From Nocardia vermiculata NBRC 100427 (lineage in GTDB: Bacteria; Actinomycetota; Actinomycetes; Mycobacteriales; Mycobacteriaceae): a DNA stretch of 64,000 nt. This document shows, in pieces, positions 49,241-57,186 of the stretch (positions are counted from its first letter, which is position 1; every line of letters begins with the position of its first letter). The DNA lies in the NCBI RefSeq assembly GCF_001613265.1, contig NZ_BDCA01000032.1:1-64000 (forward strand), read 5' to 3'. A model generated the notes under the pieces. The model was not told where the DNA came from and ran no database searches. It saw only the letters and a program-made list of their open reading frames with translations. The position numbers and the translations under genes are program-made.

Positions 49241-49987
49241 ATGTTCGATCTGACCGGCCGAATCGCCCTTGTCACCGGTGCTGGGAAGGGTATGGGCACC
49301 GGAGTGGCTCATACGCTGGCCCAACAGGGGGCCGCGGTGGCAGTCAACGACCTGGATGCCGTTGCGGCCCAGCGGGTTGCCGCGGAAATAGTCGAGTCGG
49401 GTGGGCGGGCCGTGGCGGTCCCCTTCGACGTCACCGAACTCGAGGCCGTACAGCTCGGCGTCGACCAGGCGACCGAACAGCTCGGCGGGCACATCGATGT
49501 GCTCGTCAACAATGCCGGAATCGCGCTCGGAATGGCGGTCGGGCCGTTTCGCACCCTGGACCCGGCGGTCTGGCGCGCTCCTGTCGAGCTGAACATCTTC
49601 GGATCGATGAATTGCATCAAGGCGGTGGTGGACCCGATGTGTGATGCAGGCTGGGGCCGCATAATCCAGATCTCATCGGGTGCGGCACGAAGGGGCCTGG
49701 GTATCGGGGTTTCACTGTATGGCGCGAGCAAGAGCGGCATCGAAGGATTCATCCGTCATCTCGCCGTTGAACTGGCTCCCCAGGGCGTCACCGCGAACAG
49801 CCTGGCGCTCGGCCTCATGGATACCCCGGGTTCGCGGACAGAGACGAAACTGGCCCGCGGGATCCCGCTCGGACGGCTCGGTAGACCCGAGGATGTGGGC
49901 GCCGCTGTCGCCTACCTGGCCTCGACGGAAGCCGAGTGGATCACCGGGCAAACCTACAACCTCAATGGCGGCTCCTTGATGAACTGA
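49241..49987 (+). CDS. SDR-family oxidoreductase
   Basis: A 248-residue classical SDR: TGAGKGMGTGVA, VLVNNAGIALG, ISSGAARRG, and YGASKSG with the active Tyr/Lys, ending WITGQTYNLNGGSLMN. It lacks the C-terminal extension of its upstream neighbour. AGAGAAG is next to ATG 49241; GTG 49190 overlaps the previous stop (GTGA) and would add 17 residues of low-complexity leader, so the ATG is preferred. Last gene of the catabolic run; it converges on the DoxX gene after 17 bp. Three SDRs in one operon suggest several alcohol/ketone steps. Confidence 0.87.
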   Translation: MFDLTGRIALVTGAGKGMGTGVAHTLAQQGAAVAVNDLDAVAAQRVAAEIVESGGRAVAVPFDVTELEAVQLGVDQATEQLGGHIDVLVNNAGIALGMAVGPFRTLDPAVWRAPVELNIFGSMNCIKAVVDPMCDAGWGRIIQISSGAARRGLGIGVSLYGASKSGIEGFIRHLAVELAPQGVTANSLALGLMDTPGSRTETKLARGIPLGRLGRPEDVGAAVAYLASTEAEWITGQTYNLNGGSLMN

Positions 49988-50004
49988 GGTACCGGCGACC
50001 GGGA

Positions 50005-50526
50005 TCACTGCACTGCGGCGGCGCGCGGTACCCGGTCCCGGCTGGGCGGGACCTCGCGATGAACACGGGCAGCCCAGAGCGCCACGACAATGTAGAGCAG
50101 TTGTTCGGGGATGCGGAACCACAGCGGTGTGGCGGGTGCGCCGTTGAACGCGATATCGGCAATGGCGGCGTAGATGTTGGCGGGAAGGAGCACGACGAAC
50201 AGTGCGACGAGCCCGACACCGGCCACACGCCGCGTTCCGGTCAGGACGAGACCGAGCGCGCCGAGTAGTTCGAGCACCCCGGTCAGGTAGACCTGAAAAC
50301 CCGGGAACGGCACGAAGGGTGGCACCATCGGGACGAAGTCACCGTGGGTGGGGGCTGGGCCGCCCACCAGCGCGTCGGGCAGAAAATGCGTGGTGCCGGT
50401 GAGAACGAGCATGGCCGCGAGCGCATATGCCGCGCAGGTCGGCCAGGTGCCGAGATGTTTCACACCCAGCGCACCGGCCAGTCGGAGCCCGAACAGGACG
50501 GCTAGAAGAAAGATCAGGGTTTCCAT
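50005..50526 (-). CDS. DoxX-family membrane protein
   Basis: A 173-residue integral membrane protein with four predicted helices (LIFLLAVLFGLRLAGALG, AAYALAAMLVLTGTTHFL, VYLTGVLELLGALGLVL, VGLVALFVVLLPANIYAAI) and a polar C-terminus. The FVPFPGFQVYLTGVLELLGA segment is typical of DoxX-like proteins, which appear in thiosulfate:quinone oxidoreductase, SseA/SodA membrane complexes or with no known partner. GGAGG lies six bases before the ATG and inside the tail of an upstream 50-residue gene, so the two are translationally linked. Confidence 0.85.
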   Translation of the reverse strand: METLIFLLAVLFGLRLAGALGVKHLGTWPTCAAYALAAMLVLTGTTHFLPDALVGGPAPTHGDFVPMVPPFVPFPGFQVYLTGVLELLGALGLVLTGTRRVAGVGLVALFVVLLPANIYAAIADIAFNGAPATPLWFRIPEQLLYIVVALWAARVHREVPPSRDRVPRAAAVQ

Positions 50527-50541
50527 GTCATGCCTCCGGGG

Positions 50542-50694
50542 TCACTTGGTGGCGCGTACGAGATAGTCCTGCGGGACACCGGGTGTACCGAGGCGAGTCA
50601 CCACGGCTTGCCAATCACGGTCGGTGAGAAGTGTTCCGGGCTCTTCGTTCCCGTAACGCCAAGCCACATCGCGTTCGGCGAGGCGGTCGAGCAT
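50542..50694 (-). CDS. 50-residue protein upstream of doxX
   Basis: A short frame with coding-like codon use: MLDRLAERDVAWRYGNEEPG at the start and GVPQDYLVRATK at the end, rich in Trp/Tyr and charged residues, with no low-complexity run. It lies 15 bases upstream of doxX on the same strand, just downstream of a 7-bp-arm palindrome. No ribosome binding site is obvious for the ATG at 50694, so translation could be leaderless. It may be a real small protein or the 3' remnant of a longer gene; no family is recognised. Confidence 0.5.
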   Translation of the reverse strand: MLDRLAERDVAWRYGNEEPGTLLTDRDWQAVVTRLGTPGVPQDYLVRATK

Positions 50695-50702
50695 CGGGCA
50701 TA

Positions 50703-50721
50703 TCGATAGTGTCGCTATCGA
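50703..50721. promoter_or_regulatory. Palindromic operator upstream of doxX and fadD
   Basis: TCGATAG-TGTCG-CTATCGA has perfect 7-bp arms and a 5-bp spacer, the geometry of a TetR/MarR-type operator. It sits between the minus-strand small gene/doxX unit and the plus-strand fadD gene, and could control either or both. Confidence 0.5.
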
Positions 50722-50871
50722 CTACGATTATGCGGAGCCAAACTTTCCGCTGTCAAGATACGGGTGTTCGGCGAAGCGCACCGTCGAAGTGGGTCCGCTC
50801 GCTACTGTGATCGGGAACACGTAGACCGTCTCGGCTCGGAGCCGTGTGCCGCGCGGAGGACAGGAGTGAGC

Positions 50872-52479
50872 ATGACTGCCACCACGGAAACGACCGGCGA
50901 AGCCACCACCGAACCGTTGCGTTCGCGACGCAACCACTGGAACAACCAGGTGCATCGGCACGCCCTCATGACACCGGACCGCACGGCCGTCACCTACCTG
51001 GACAAGTCGACCAGCTGGCGCGCGCTCGACGACCGGTCCCGAGCGTTCGCCGCCGCCCTGCACCGCCGCGGCGTACGGTTCGGCGACCGGATTCTGATGG
51101 CGCTGCTCAATCGCACCGAATACCTCGAAGCGGTGCTGGGTGCCAACCTGATCGGCGCGATCCCGGTTCCGGTCAACATCCGGATGAGCCCGGCCGAGGC
51201 CTCCTACCTCGTCACCGACAGCGGTGCGGCAGTCGTCGTCACCGAGAACGCGCTGATCCCGCTGCTGGATGCGGTGAGCGCGGCGACCGGCACGATCGAG
51301 ACGATGATCGTGGTGGACAGCGACGGTGCCGCGGCGCATCTCGATTACGAGGCACTCCTCGCCGAGGCACCCGCCGAGCTCCCCGAGATCGACGTCCCCG
51401 AGGACACCGTCGCCCTCATCATGTACACCTCGGGTACCACCGGAAAACCCAAGGGCGCCATGCTCACCCACACCAATCTGCACGCCCAGGCGGTGACCAC
51501 CATCAACGCCGCCGACGGGGCTTCCGACGAGGATGTCGCCTCCGTCGTACCGCCGATCTTTCACATCGCCGGACTGGCGGCATTCGCGCCCGTCCTGTAC
51601 CGGGGGATCCGTGCGGTGATTCATCCGCTGGGCGCTTTCGACGCCGACGCCATGCTCGACATCATGGAACGCGAACGCACCACCTCGGTGTTCATGGTGC
51701 CCGCGCAGTGGCAGGCGATATGTGCTGCGCAACGGGCGAAACCACGCAATCTCGCACTCCGCAACATCAGCTGGGGCGCCGCGCCGGCCTCGGACACGGT
51801 CCTCACGGCGATGAACGAGACCTTCCCGCAGGCACTGAACACGACCGCCTTCGGCCAGACCGAGATGTCTCCGGTCACCTGCATCCTCGCGGGCAAGGAC
51901 GCACTGCGCAAGATCGGTTCCATCGGCAAGGTCGTACCGGCGGTGACCGCCCGGATCGTGGACCCCACGATGAACGATGTGAAACCCGGTGAGGTCGGCG
52001 AAATCGTCTACCGCGGACCGAATCTGATGAAGGGGTACTGGCGCAACCCGGAGGGCACCGCGGAAGCGTTCCGCGGTGGCTGGTTCCACTCCGGCGATCT
52101 GGTCCGCCAGGACGAGGACGGATTCCTCTACGTCGTCGACCGCGCCAAGGACATGATCATCTCCGGCGGCGAGAACATCTACTGCGCCGAGGTCGAGAAC
52201 GTCCTGTACGCGCACCCCGCGATCTCCGAGGCCGCTGTGATCGGCCGCGCCCACGAGCGGTGGGGAGAGGTGCCGGTGGCCGTCGTCGCACTCGCCGACG
52301 GTGCCACCACACTCACCCTCGCCGACCTCGAACCCCACCTGAACGAGAACCTCGCCCGTTTCAAACATCCGAAGGATCTGGTGATCGTCGAAGCACTGCC
52401 GCGCAATGCGAGCGGCAAGGTCGTCAAACCGGACCTACGCAAGACATACGGCAGTAAGGACGAGGGATTCGCGGACTGA
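50872..52479 (+). CDS. Fatty-acid/steroid-acid CoA ligase (FadD family)
   Basis: Class I adenylate-forming ligase of 535 residues. The AMP-binding P-loop is YTSGTTGKPKG, followed by AFGQTEM, the hinge region SGDLVRQDEDGFLYVVDRAKD and the C-terminal catalytic Lys in LPRNASGKVVK. It makes acyl-CoA from a carboxylic acid with ATP in the cytosol. ATG 50872 has AGGAG five bases upstream. It is separated from the KstR2-like operon only by the doxX unit, so it probably activates the acid degraded there. Specificity (fatty acid versus steroid acid) cannot be told from sequence. Confidence 0.9.
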   Translation: MTATTETTGEATTEPLRSRRNHWNNQVHRHALMTPDRTAVTYLDKSTSWRALDDRSRAFAAALHRRGVRFGDRILMALLNRTEYLEAVLGANLIGAIPVPVNIRMSPAEASYLVTDSGAAVVVTENALIPLLDAVSAATGTIETMIVVDSDGAAAHLDYEALLAEAPAELPEIDVPEDTVALIMYTSGTTGKPKGAMLTHTNLHAQAVTTINAADGASDEDVASVVPPIFHIAGLAAFAPVLYRGIRAVIHPLGAFDADAMLDIMERERTTSVFMVPAQWQAICAAQRAKPRNLALRNISWGAAPASDTVLTAMNETFPQALNTTAFGQTEMSPVTCILAGKDALRKIGSIGKVVPAVTARIVDPTMNDVKPGEVGEIVYRGPNLMKGYWRNPEGTAEAFRGGWFHSGDLVRQDEDGFLYVVDRAKDMIISGGENIYCAEVENVLYAHPAISEAAVIGRAHERWGEVPVAVVALADGATTLTLADLEPHLNENLARFKHPKDLVIVEALPRNASGKVVKPDLRKTYGSKDEGFAD

Positions 52480-52556
52480 CGTCCACCGACCCGGTCCGGT
52501 AATGTCCCATCCGATCGTGGCCGGGGTGCCAGCAGCAGCGGAGAAGGGGATGTCGG

Positions 52557-53081
52557 GTGGGGCGCAGTCGCGACATGATCGGCGTCACGAATCTGGTGTG
52601 GACGTTGGCCGCCGGGCTGGCAGCCGTCCTGTTCGTGGCAGCCGTGGTGAATCTCGGTTGGCGGCTGGCAGTGTGGTCGGGCAACGACGCGATCATCGCG
52701 CTGGCACTTCCGGTCAGTGCAGTACTCGCGATGATGCTGTGGGGCCCGGTACTGGGCATGTGCTGGCGGTGGCGGCGCACCCACCTGCAACGGTCCGGAA
52801 CGAAAGCGGAAGGGCGAGTGGCCGACTCCGACTATCGGCGAATCAACCGAACCAACGGCCTGGATCAGCATCGTGTCCGGATCCGGGTCGAGTTCACCCA
52901 CCCCGAGACCGGTGCGGGCCACCGGTTACGGAAGCAATACACGTTCTCGGACATTCGCCGCAGGCGTGCCCGGGCGTTCCACGAGCGGTTCCCCGTGGGG
53001 GCCTCGATGCCGCTGCTGGTGCGCGGGCAGCAGGCGGTGTTCGACCTGCCGCAGCGTCCGTGCTGGTCCGACATCTGGTGA
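52557..53081 (+). CDS. Membrane protein of unknown function
   Basis: A 174-residue protein with two N-terminal membrane helices (LVWTLAAGLAAVLFVAAVVNL and IIALALPVSAVLAMMLWGPV) and a cytosolic, basic C-terminal domain (VRIRVEFTHPETGAGHRLRKQ) ending VFDLPQRPCWSDIW. The C-terminal strand pattern with DxR...VRVEF resembles DUF3592-type domains, but I would not assign the family firmly. GTG 52557 has an AAGGGG about eight bases upstream. It lies 77 bp after fadD on the same strand and converges on the LLM-oxidoreductase gene. Confidence 0.6.
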   Translation: MGRSRDMIGVTNLVWTLAAGLAAVLFVAAVVNLGWRLAVWSGNDAIIALALPVSAVLAMMLWGPVLGMCWRWRRTHLQRSGTKAEGRVADSDYRRINRTNGLDQHRVRIRVEFTHPETGAGHRLRKQYTFSDIRRRRARAFHERFPVGASMPLLVRGQQAVFDLPQRPCWSDIW

Positions 53082-53157
53082 CGCGGTAGCCCGATCCGGC
53101 GGCACCACTCGAGCTTCGCCGATTGTCGACGCCGCGGCGCCGCCGATATCAGGGCTG

Positions 53158-54018
53158 TCAGATCAGTGCCGCTGCCAGGGCTCGGAAGGCATCGGCGGGG
53201 AACGCGGTGGCGTCCCCGCCGTTGAGTACCTGGATCGCCACTTCGTCCGCACCGGCCTGGTAATGCTTCTCGATCCCGGCAGCAACCTGCTCGACCGTGC
53301 CCCAGGGAATGAGAGCGTCGACGAGGCGGTCGCTGCCGCCGTCGGCCAAGTCGTCGTCGGTCCAGCCGAATCGGCGAAGGTTGTTGGTGTAGTTGGGCAT
53401 TGCCAGATACATGGTGGTGTACTGACGGGCTGTCGCACGCGCGGCGGTGGCGTCCTGCTCGAGGACCACTGCGACCTCCGGCGCCAGCAGCGGTCCGGTG
53501 CCCAGTGTCTGCCGGGCCTCGGCGGTGTGCTCGGCGGGAACGAAGTACGGGTGTGCCCCGGCCGAGCGGTCGCGAGACAGCCCCATCATGCGGGGACCGA
53601 GTGCCGCCAGGATCCGTTGCTCCGGAGGGATCCCGGCAGCATCGAGCGCGTCGAGGTAGTCCACCATCTTCGAATACGGTTTGCGGTACGCGGTGCCGTT
53701 GCCTTCCACCACCACGGCGTGGCTGGCTCCGAGCCCCAGGAGGAAGCGCCCGGGATGCACCCGCTGTGCCTCCGCGGTGAACGCCGCCGCATCCGCCGGG
53801 GCCGTATGCCAGATGCTGAGGATTCCGGGGGCTACGCCGATCCGCTCGGTTCCGTCGAGGATCTCACGGAAGCGCGGGGGAATCTGTTCCTCGAACCCTC
53901 CCGAGAACCAGATGCGCGAATATCCGAGTCGTTCGAGCTCCACCGCGGCATCGACGGCGGCGGAACTGTCGCTCGCGAGGAAGAAGGGCTGCCAGACGCT
54001 GACGTGTCGTTGTGCCAT
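53158..54018 (-). CDS. LLM-class F420-dependent oxidoreductase
   Basis: A 286-residue luciferase-like monooxygenase-fold enzyme of the F420-dependent subgroup (TIGR03620-like): VELERLGYSRIWFSGGFEEQ, then LSIWHTAPADAAAF, VHPGRFLLGLGASHAVVVEG and the C-terminal DEVAIQVLNGG strand. Such proteins in actinobacteria use coenzyme F420 for hydride transfer to diverse substrates; the substrate is not known. It has no signal peptide. It converges on the two-helix membrane protein gene and is divergent from the P-loop kinase gene, with 59 bp between starts. Confidence 0.88.
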   Translation of the reverse strand: MAQRHVSVWQPFFLASDSSAAVDAAVELERLGYSRIWFSGGFEEQIPPRFREILDGTERIGVAPGILSIWHTAPADAAAFTAEAQRVHPGRFLLGLGASHAVVVEGNGTAYRKPYSKMVDYLDALDAAGIPPEQRILAALGPRMMGLSRDRSAGAHPYFVPAEHTAEARQTLGTGPLLAPEVAVVLEQDATAARATARQYTTMYLAMPNYTNNLRRFGWTDDDLADGGSDRLVDALIPWGTVEQVAAGIEKHYQAGADEVAIQVLNGGDATAFPADAFRALAAALI

Positions 54019-54077
54019 GACCGAACTTTACGACGAACCGGCGCCCCACTCCGCGCCCCGGACACGAATTTCCCACA

Positions 54078-54767
54078 ATGAATGTCATGACGACTCCCGA
54101 CGACGAGTGCTCGGTGGACGAGCTGGCGACGTGGCTGGCGCACCGGCTGCCCGGTGATCGCCGGTATCTGCTCGGTATCGCCGGCCCACCCGCCGCGGGC
54201 AAGTCCACCTTGTCGGAGCGGCTGGCACTGGCGCTGACGCAGAGGGAGGGTGTCGCCGCGCAGATCGCACCGATGGACGGCTTCCATATGACCTCGCAAC
54301 GCCTGTCCGACGTGGGCGCGCTGGACCGCAAGGGCGAACCCGATACCTTCGATGTCGACGGTTTCGTCACCGCTCTCGCCGCATTGCGTTCGGTGCGGGC
54401 AGGGGTTGTCGTCCGGTGGCCGGCCTTCGATCGCGTGCTGGACGACCCTGTGCCCGAAGCGATCACCTTCGCGCACCAACGCGTGGCCGTCGTCGAAGGC
54501 AACTACCTGTTGCTCCGGCAATCCGGCTGGTCGGAGGTTCGGGACCTACTGGACGAGGTGTGGTATCTCGACGCGGACGACACAGTCCTCGAGCGACGCC
54601 TGCTCGACCGCCACCTGGCCGGCGGCAGAACCCCCGAGCGAGCGAAAGCCAAAGTGGCCGACAGCGATATGGTCAACGCCCGGCTCGTCGCATCGACCCG
54701 AGAGCACGCCGATGTCGTACTGCGGGAATCCCAAGGCGCCTACGTCCTCCTCGGTCACCGCACCTGA
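54078..54767 (+). CDS. P-loop nucleoside/nucleotide kinase family protein
   Basis: A 229-residue uridine-kinase-like P-loop enzyme. Walker A is GIAGPPAAGKSTLSER (GPPAAGKS), then APMDGFHMTSQRL (an Asp-Gly-Phe-His loop that binds the substrate hydroxyl), VVEGNYLLL and a lid with LDRHLAGGRTPERAK. This is the pattern of the YggC/FrcK-type sugar or nucleoside kinases, so it probably phosphorylates a sugar alcohol or nucleoside using ATP. Its 3' end overlaps the 3' end of the convergent aldose-epimerase gene by 13 bases. ATG 54087 is an alternative start. Confidence 0.8.
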   Translation: MNVMTTPDDECSVDELATWLAHRLPGDRRYLLGIAGPPAAGKSTLSERLALALTQREGVAAQIAPMDGFHMTSQRLSDVGALDRKGEPDTFDVDGFVTALAALRSVRAGVVVRWPAFDRVLDDPVPEAITFAHQRVAVVEGNYLLLRQSGWSEVRDLLDEVWYLDADDTVLERRLLDRHLAGGRTPERAKAKVADSDMVNARLVASTREHADVVLRESQGAYVLLGHRT

Positions 54768-55696
54768 CCGACTCGACGCCCCTCGTCGGCGGGTGTGTAC
54801 CGGATTCCCCAGCTACCCGACCAGGAGGCGCCCGGCTCCAGCCAGTGCAGGCCCGCACCGGAATTGAGGGCGTCGGGTGGTGCAGTCATCGGCTCGAGCG
54901 CGAGGGCGACAGGGCGGCCGGGGAAGGTCCGGGGCGTGAAGACCTGCAGGTAACCCCAGTCGTCGTCCTGGAGAAGCTCGACGACGCCGTCCGGGGCCCG
55001 GAGTACGGCGACGGCACCCCGCTGGTGGTGTACCGCCCCGAACGTCGTATCCAGGTCGAGGTCCTTGACCCGGCGGCCGTCCCGCAGGTCGTAGCCGGTC
55101 CCGGAGACCGAATTCTCCGAGATCGGGTTCATCCGATCGTCCACCTCGAAATATGTTGCGGCATGCACCGTGAGCGTGAGGTCCTCGACGGGGTGATCCC
55201 CGATGCGCACGTAGGGATGCGCGCCGACCGCGAACGGTGCCCGGCGGTCGCCGTGATTGACGGCCCCGTGCGTCACCTGCAGCCCGTCCGGGCGCAACGT
55301 ATAACGCACCCAGGTGTCCAGCAGGAACGGCCAGCCGTGTTGCGGCGGCACGAGTGCGCCGAGAGTCACCTGGTCCTTGCGCTGCTCCCGCACCGTGTAG
55401 TCGGTGTTGCGCAGCAGGCCGTGAATGGCATTGCGCCGGGCGACCTCGGTCAGGTCGAGCTGCTGCGGGTCCCCTTCCGGAGACCACAGTCCGTCGCGGA
55501 CGCGATTGGGCCACGGCGCCAACACGATTCCGGCCGCCATGGGCGGTGGCGTATTCGCCGGCAGCGGTTCGGTCACTGCCACACCGTGGACGGTCAGAGC
55601 ACGCAGTACCGCGGCGACCGTGCCGATCTCGGCGCGCACACCGGCGGCTTCGATGACGATCGGGCGGCCGGTCGGACCGAGATCGGATTCCGTCAC
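54755..55696 (-). CDS. Aldose 1-epimerase (mutarotase) family protein
   Basis: A 313-residue GalM-fold protein that would interconvert alpha and beta anomers of a sugar. It has the substrate-binding APWPNRVRDGLWS, the catalytic-His regions NAIHGLLRN and VGAHPYVRIGDHP, and a C-terminal ALEPMTAPPDALNSG with the catalytic Glu. The start is GTG 55696. Its stop overlaps the kinase gene. With that kinase it could handle a sugar, though they are convergent rather than co-transcribed. Cytosolic. Confidence 0.85.
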   Translation of the reverse strand: MTESDLGPTGRPIVIEAAGVRAEIGTVAAVLRALTVHGVAVTEPLPANTPPPMAAGIVLAPWPNRVRDGLWSPEGDPQQLDLTEVARRNAIHGLLRNTDYTVREQRKDQVTLGALVPPQHGWPFLLDTWVRYTLRPDGLQVTHGAVNHGDRRAPFAVGAHPYVRIGDHPVEDLTLTVHAATYFEVDDRMNPISENSVSGTGYDLRDGRRVKDLDLDTTFGAVHHQRGAVAVLRAPDGVVELLQDDDWGYLQVFTPRTFPGRPVALALEPMTAPPDALNSGAGLHWLEPGASWSGSWGIRYTPADEGRRVGQVR

Positions 55697-55861
55697 GGCG
55701 TCAGCCTAGTGTTGCGGGGGCCGGATCTGCGTGCTGTCGGTCGATACTTCACCGCCTACGCGTGTTCCGGTAAGTGGGACCGATACACCTGCTCCCGTCG
55801 GCGGGTGATCGGGTGGTGAGACTCGGCCTGACGGTCGGACTGCGCGAGAACAGGAGTGAAG

Positions 55862-56623
55862 ATGGGAAAGCTCGACGGGAAGGTCGCACTGATCACCGGG
55901 GCGGGGCAGGGGATCGGCCGGGGGACCGCTCTGGCGCTGGCCAAGGAGGGCGCTGCTGTCGCGGTGGTGGGCCGCACCGAGTCCAAACTGAACGACACCT
56001 GTGCGATGCTCACCGAGCTGGGCGCTCGTAGTGCGGCGATCACCTGCAATGTCGGCAATACCGACGAGCTCCCCGGCGCGGTCGAGCGGACCGTGGAAGC
56101 GTTGGGTGGGGTCGACATCCTCGTCAACAACGCCAACGACTGTAAGCCGGGTCCGGTCCTGTCGATCACCGAGGACGCCTACCGGCAGTCGTTCGCGACG
56201 GGGCCGCTGGCCACCTTGCGCCTGATGCAGCTGTGCCACCCGCATATGAAAGCCCGCGGCGGCGGCGTGATCATCAACATGGTGACCTCGGCCGCGGTGC
56301 GCTGGGACGCGAGCAACTACGGCGCCTACGCCTCGATCAAGGAAGCGATGCGCGCCCTGACTCGCTCGGCCGCCTGCGAATGGGGCCGTGACGGCATCCG
56401 CGCCCTGGCCGTCGCCCCGCACGCCATGACACCGGCCCTGCAATGGTGGGCAGAACGCAACCCGGAAGAGGCCGAGGAATTCGTCGCCTCCATTCCCCTG
56501 GGCCGAGTGGGCGACCCGGAGGCCGATATCGCCCGCGCCATCGTCTTCCTCGTCGGAGACGACGCGGGGTATCTGACCGGCGCGACGATCCCGCTCGACG
56601 GCGGACAGTCTCGCTGGGGCTGA
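55862..56623 (+). CDS. SDR-family oxidoreductase
   Basis: A 253-residue classical SDR: TGAGQGIGRGTALALAKEGA (key TGAGQGIGRG), VDILVNNANDC, a serine-containing MVTSAAVRW and the active pair in YGAYASIKEAM (Tyr-x-x-x-Lys as YASIK). It ends YLTGATIPLDGGQSRWG. AGGAG is five bases before ATG 55862. It lies alone, in the same direction as no near neighbour, and is followed by a strong hairpin. Substrate unknown; it is one of several SDRs in the window but not part of the KstR2-like operon. Confidence 0.85.
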   Translation: MGKLDGKVALITGAGQGIGRGTALALAKEGAAVAVVGRTESKLNDTCAMLTELGARSAAITCNVGNTDELPGAVERTVEALGGVDILVNNANDCKPGPVLSITEDAYRQSFATGPLATLRLMQLCHPHMKARGGGVIINMVTSAAVRWDASNYGAYASIKEAMRALTRSAACEWGRDGIRALAVAPHAMTPALQWWAERNPEEAEEFVASIPLGRVGDPEADIARAIVFLVGDDAGYLTGATIPLDGGQSRWG

Positions 56624-56634
56624 GGATCAAGCAC

Positions 56635-56672
56635 CCGCCGACCTGGGCGCACCTGTCTGCGCAGGTCGGCGG
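56635..56672. terminator. Bidirectional terminator
   Basis: CCGCCGACCTG (56635-56645) and CAGGTCGGCGG (56662-56672) form an 11-bp perfect stem with a 16-base loop, 12 bases after the SDR stop and between convergent genes. Confidence 0.65.
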
Positions 56673-56774
56673 TATCCACCACCACCGGCCCCGAACGGGG
56701 CCAACCACACCTCCACCGCGCGCAGGCGCTCGAACCGCGCGGCGCCGTCGCCCGGCGATGAGATCTTCTCGGCG

Positions 56775-57134
56775 TCACCCGGTCGATCCGAGCGGTAGCG
56801 TCGGGACGCGGTCGGTCGCGCGCACCGCGCTGCGGAACTGTCCCGGCGCCTGCGAACGGATACGGCGAAACGCTCGGCTGAACGCATATACCGAGGTGTA
56901 GCCGACGGAGCGGGCGATCGTGTCGAGAGTGTCGTCGGTGTCGCGCAACCGGATTGCGGCGAGGTCCATGCGCCATCTCGTCAGGTAGTCGGCGGGTGGG
57001 GCGCCGGTGACGGTGCGGAACCGTCGGGTCAGTGTGCTGCGAGAGATCGTCAGTTCCGCGGCGAGTGAGTCGATGGTCCAGCCCGGGGCCGGCCACTGAC
57101 GCCAAGCGAATCGGCTTCGCTGCCGGCCGATGCT
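56775..57134 (-). pseudogene. AraC-family regulator remnant (C-terminal HTH only)
   Basis: The minus strand encodes a clean AraC DNA-binding domain: GWTIDSLAAELTISRSTLTRR, then YLTRWRMDLAAIRLRDTDD and YTSVYAFSRAFRRI, ending SQAPGQFRSAVRA. The N-terminal ligand domain that normally precedes it is missing: upstream of about 57134 the frame becomes low-quality and runs antisense-like into the end of the neighbouring membrane-protein gene. No good start codon with a ribosome binding site lies near the domain. It is probably a decayed or truncated regulator; a stand-alone HTH protein is possible but less likely. Confidence 0.6.
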
Positions 57135-57186
57135 TCCAGCCGGCAGCGAAAAGCGCCACAGTGACCGCGCCCTCTGACCGCAGTCC

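Noticed and set aside
37159..49987. The KstR2 HIP (steroid C/D-ring) regulon
   Set aside because: The operator and regulator type fit, but ipdA/ipdB, fadE30-33 and aspB equivalents are missing and a DegT-fold dehydrase and Ltp2-like aldolase are present instead.
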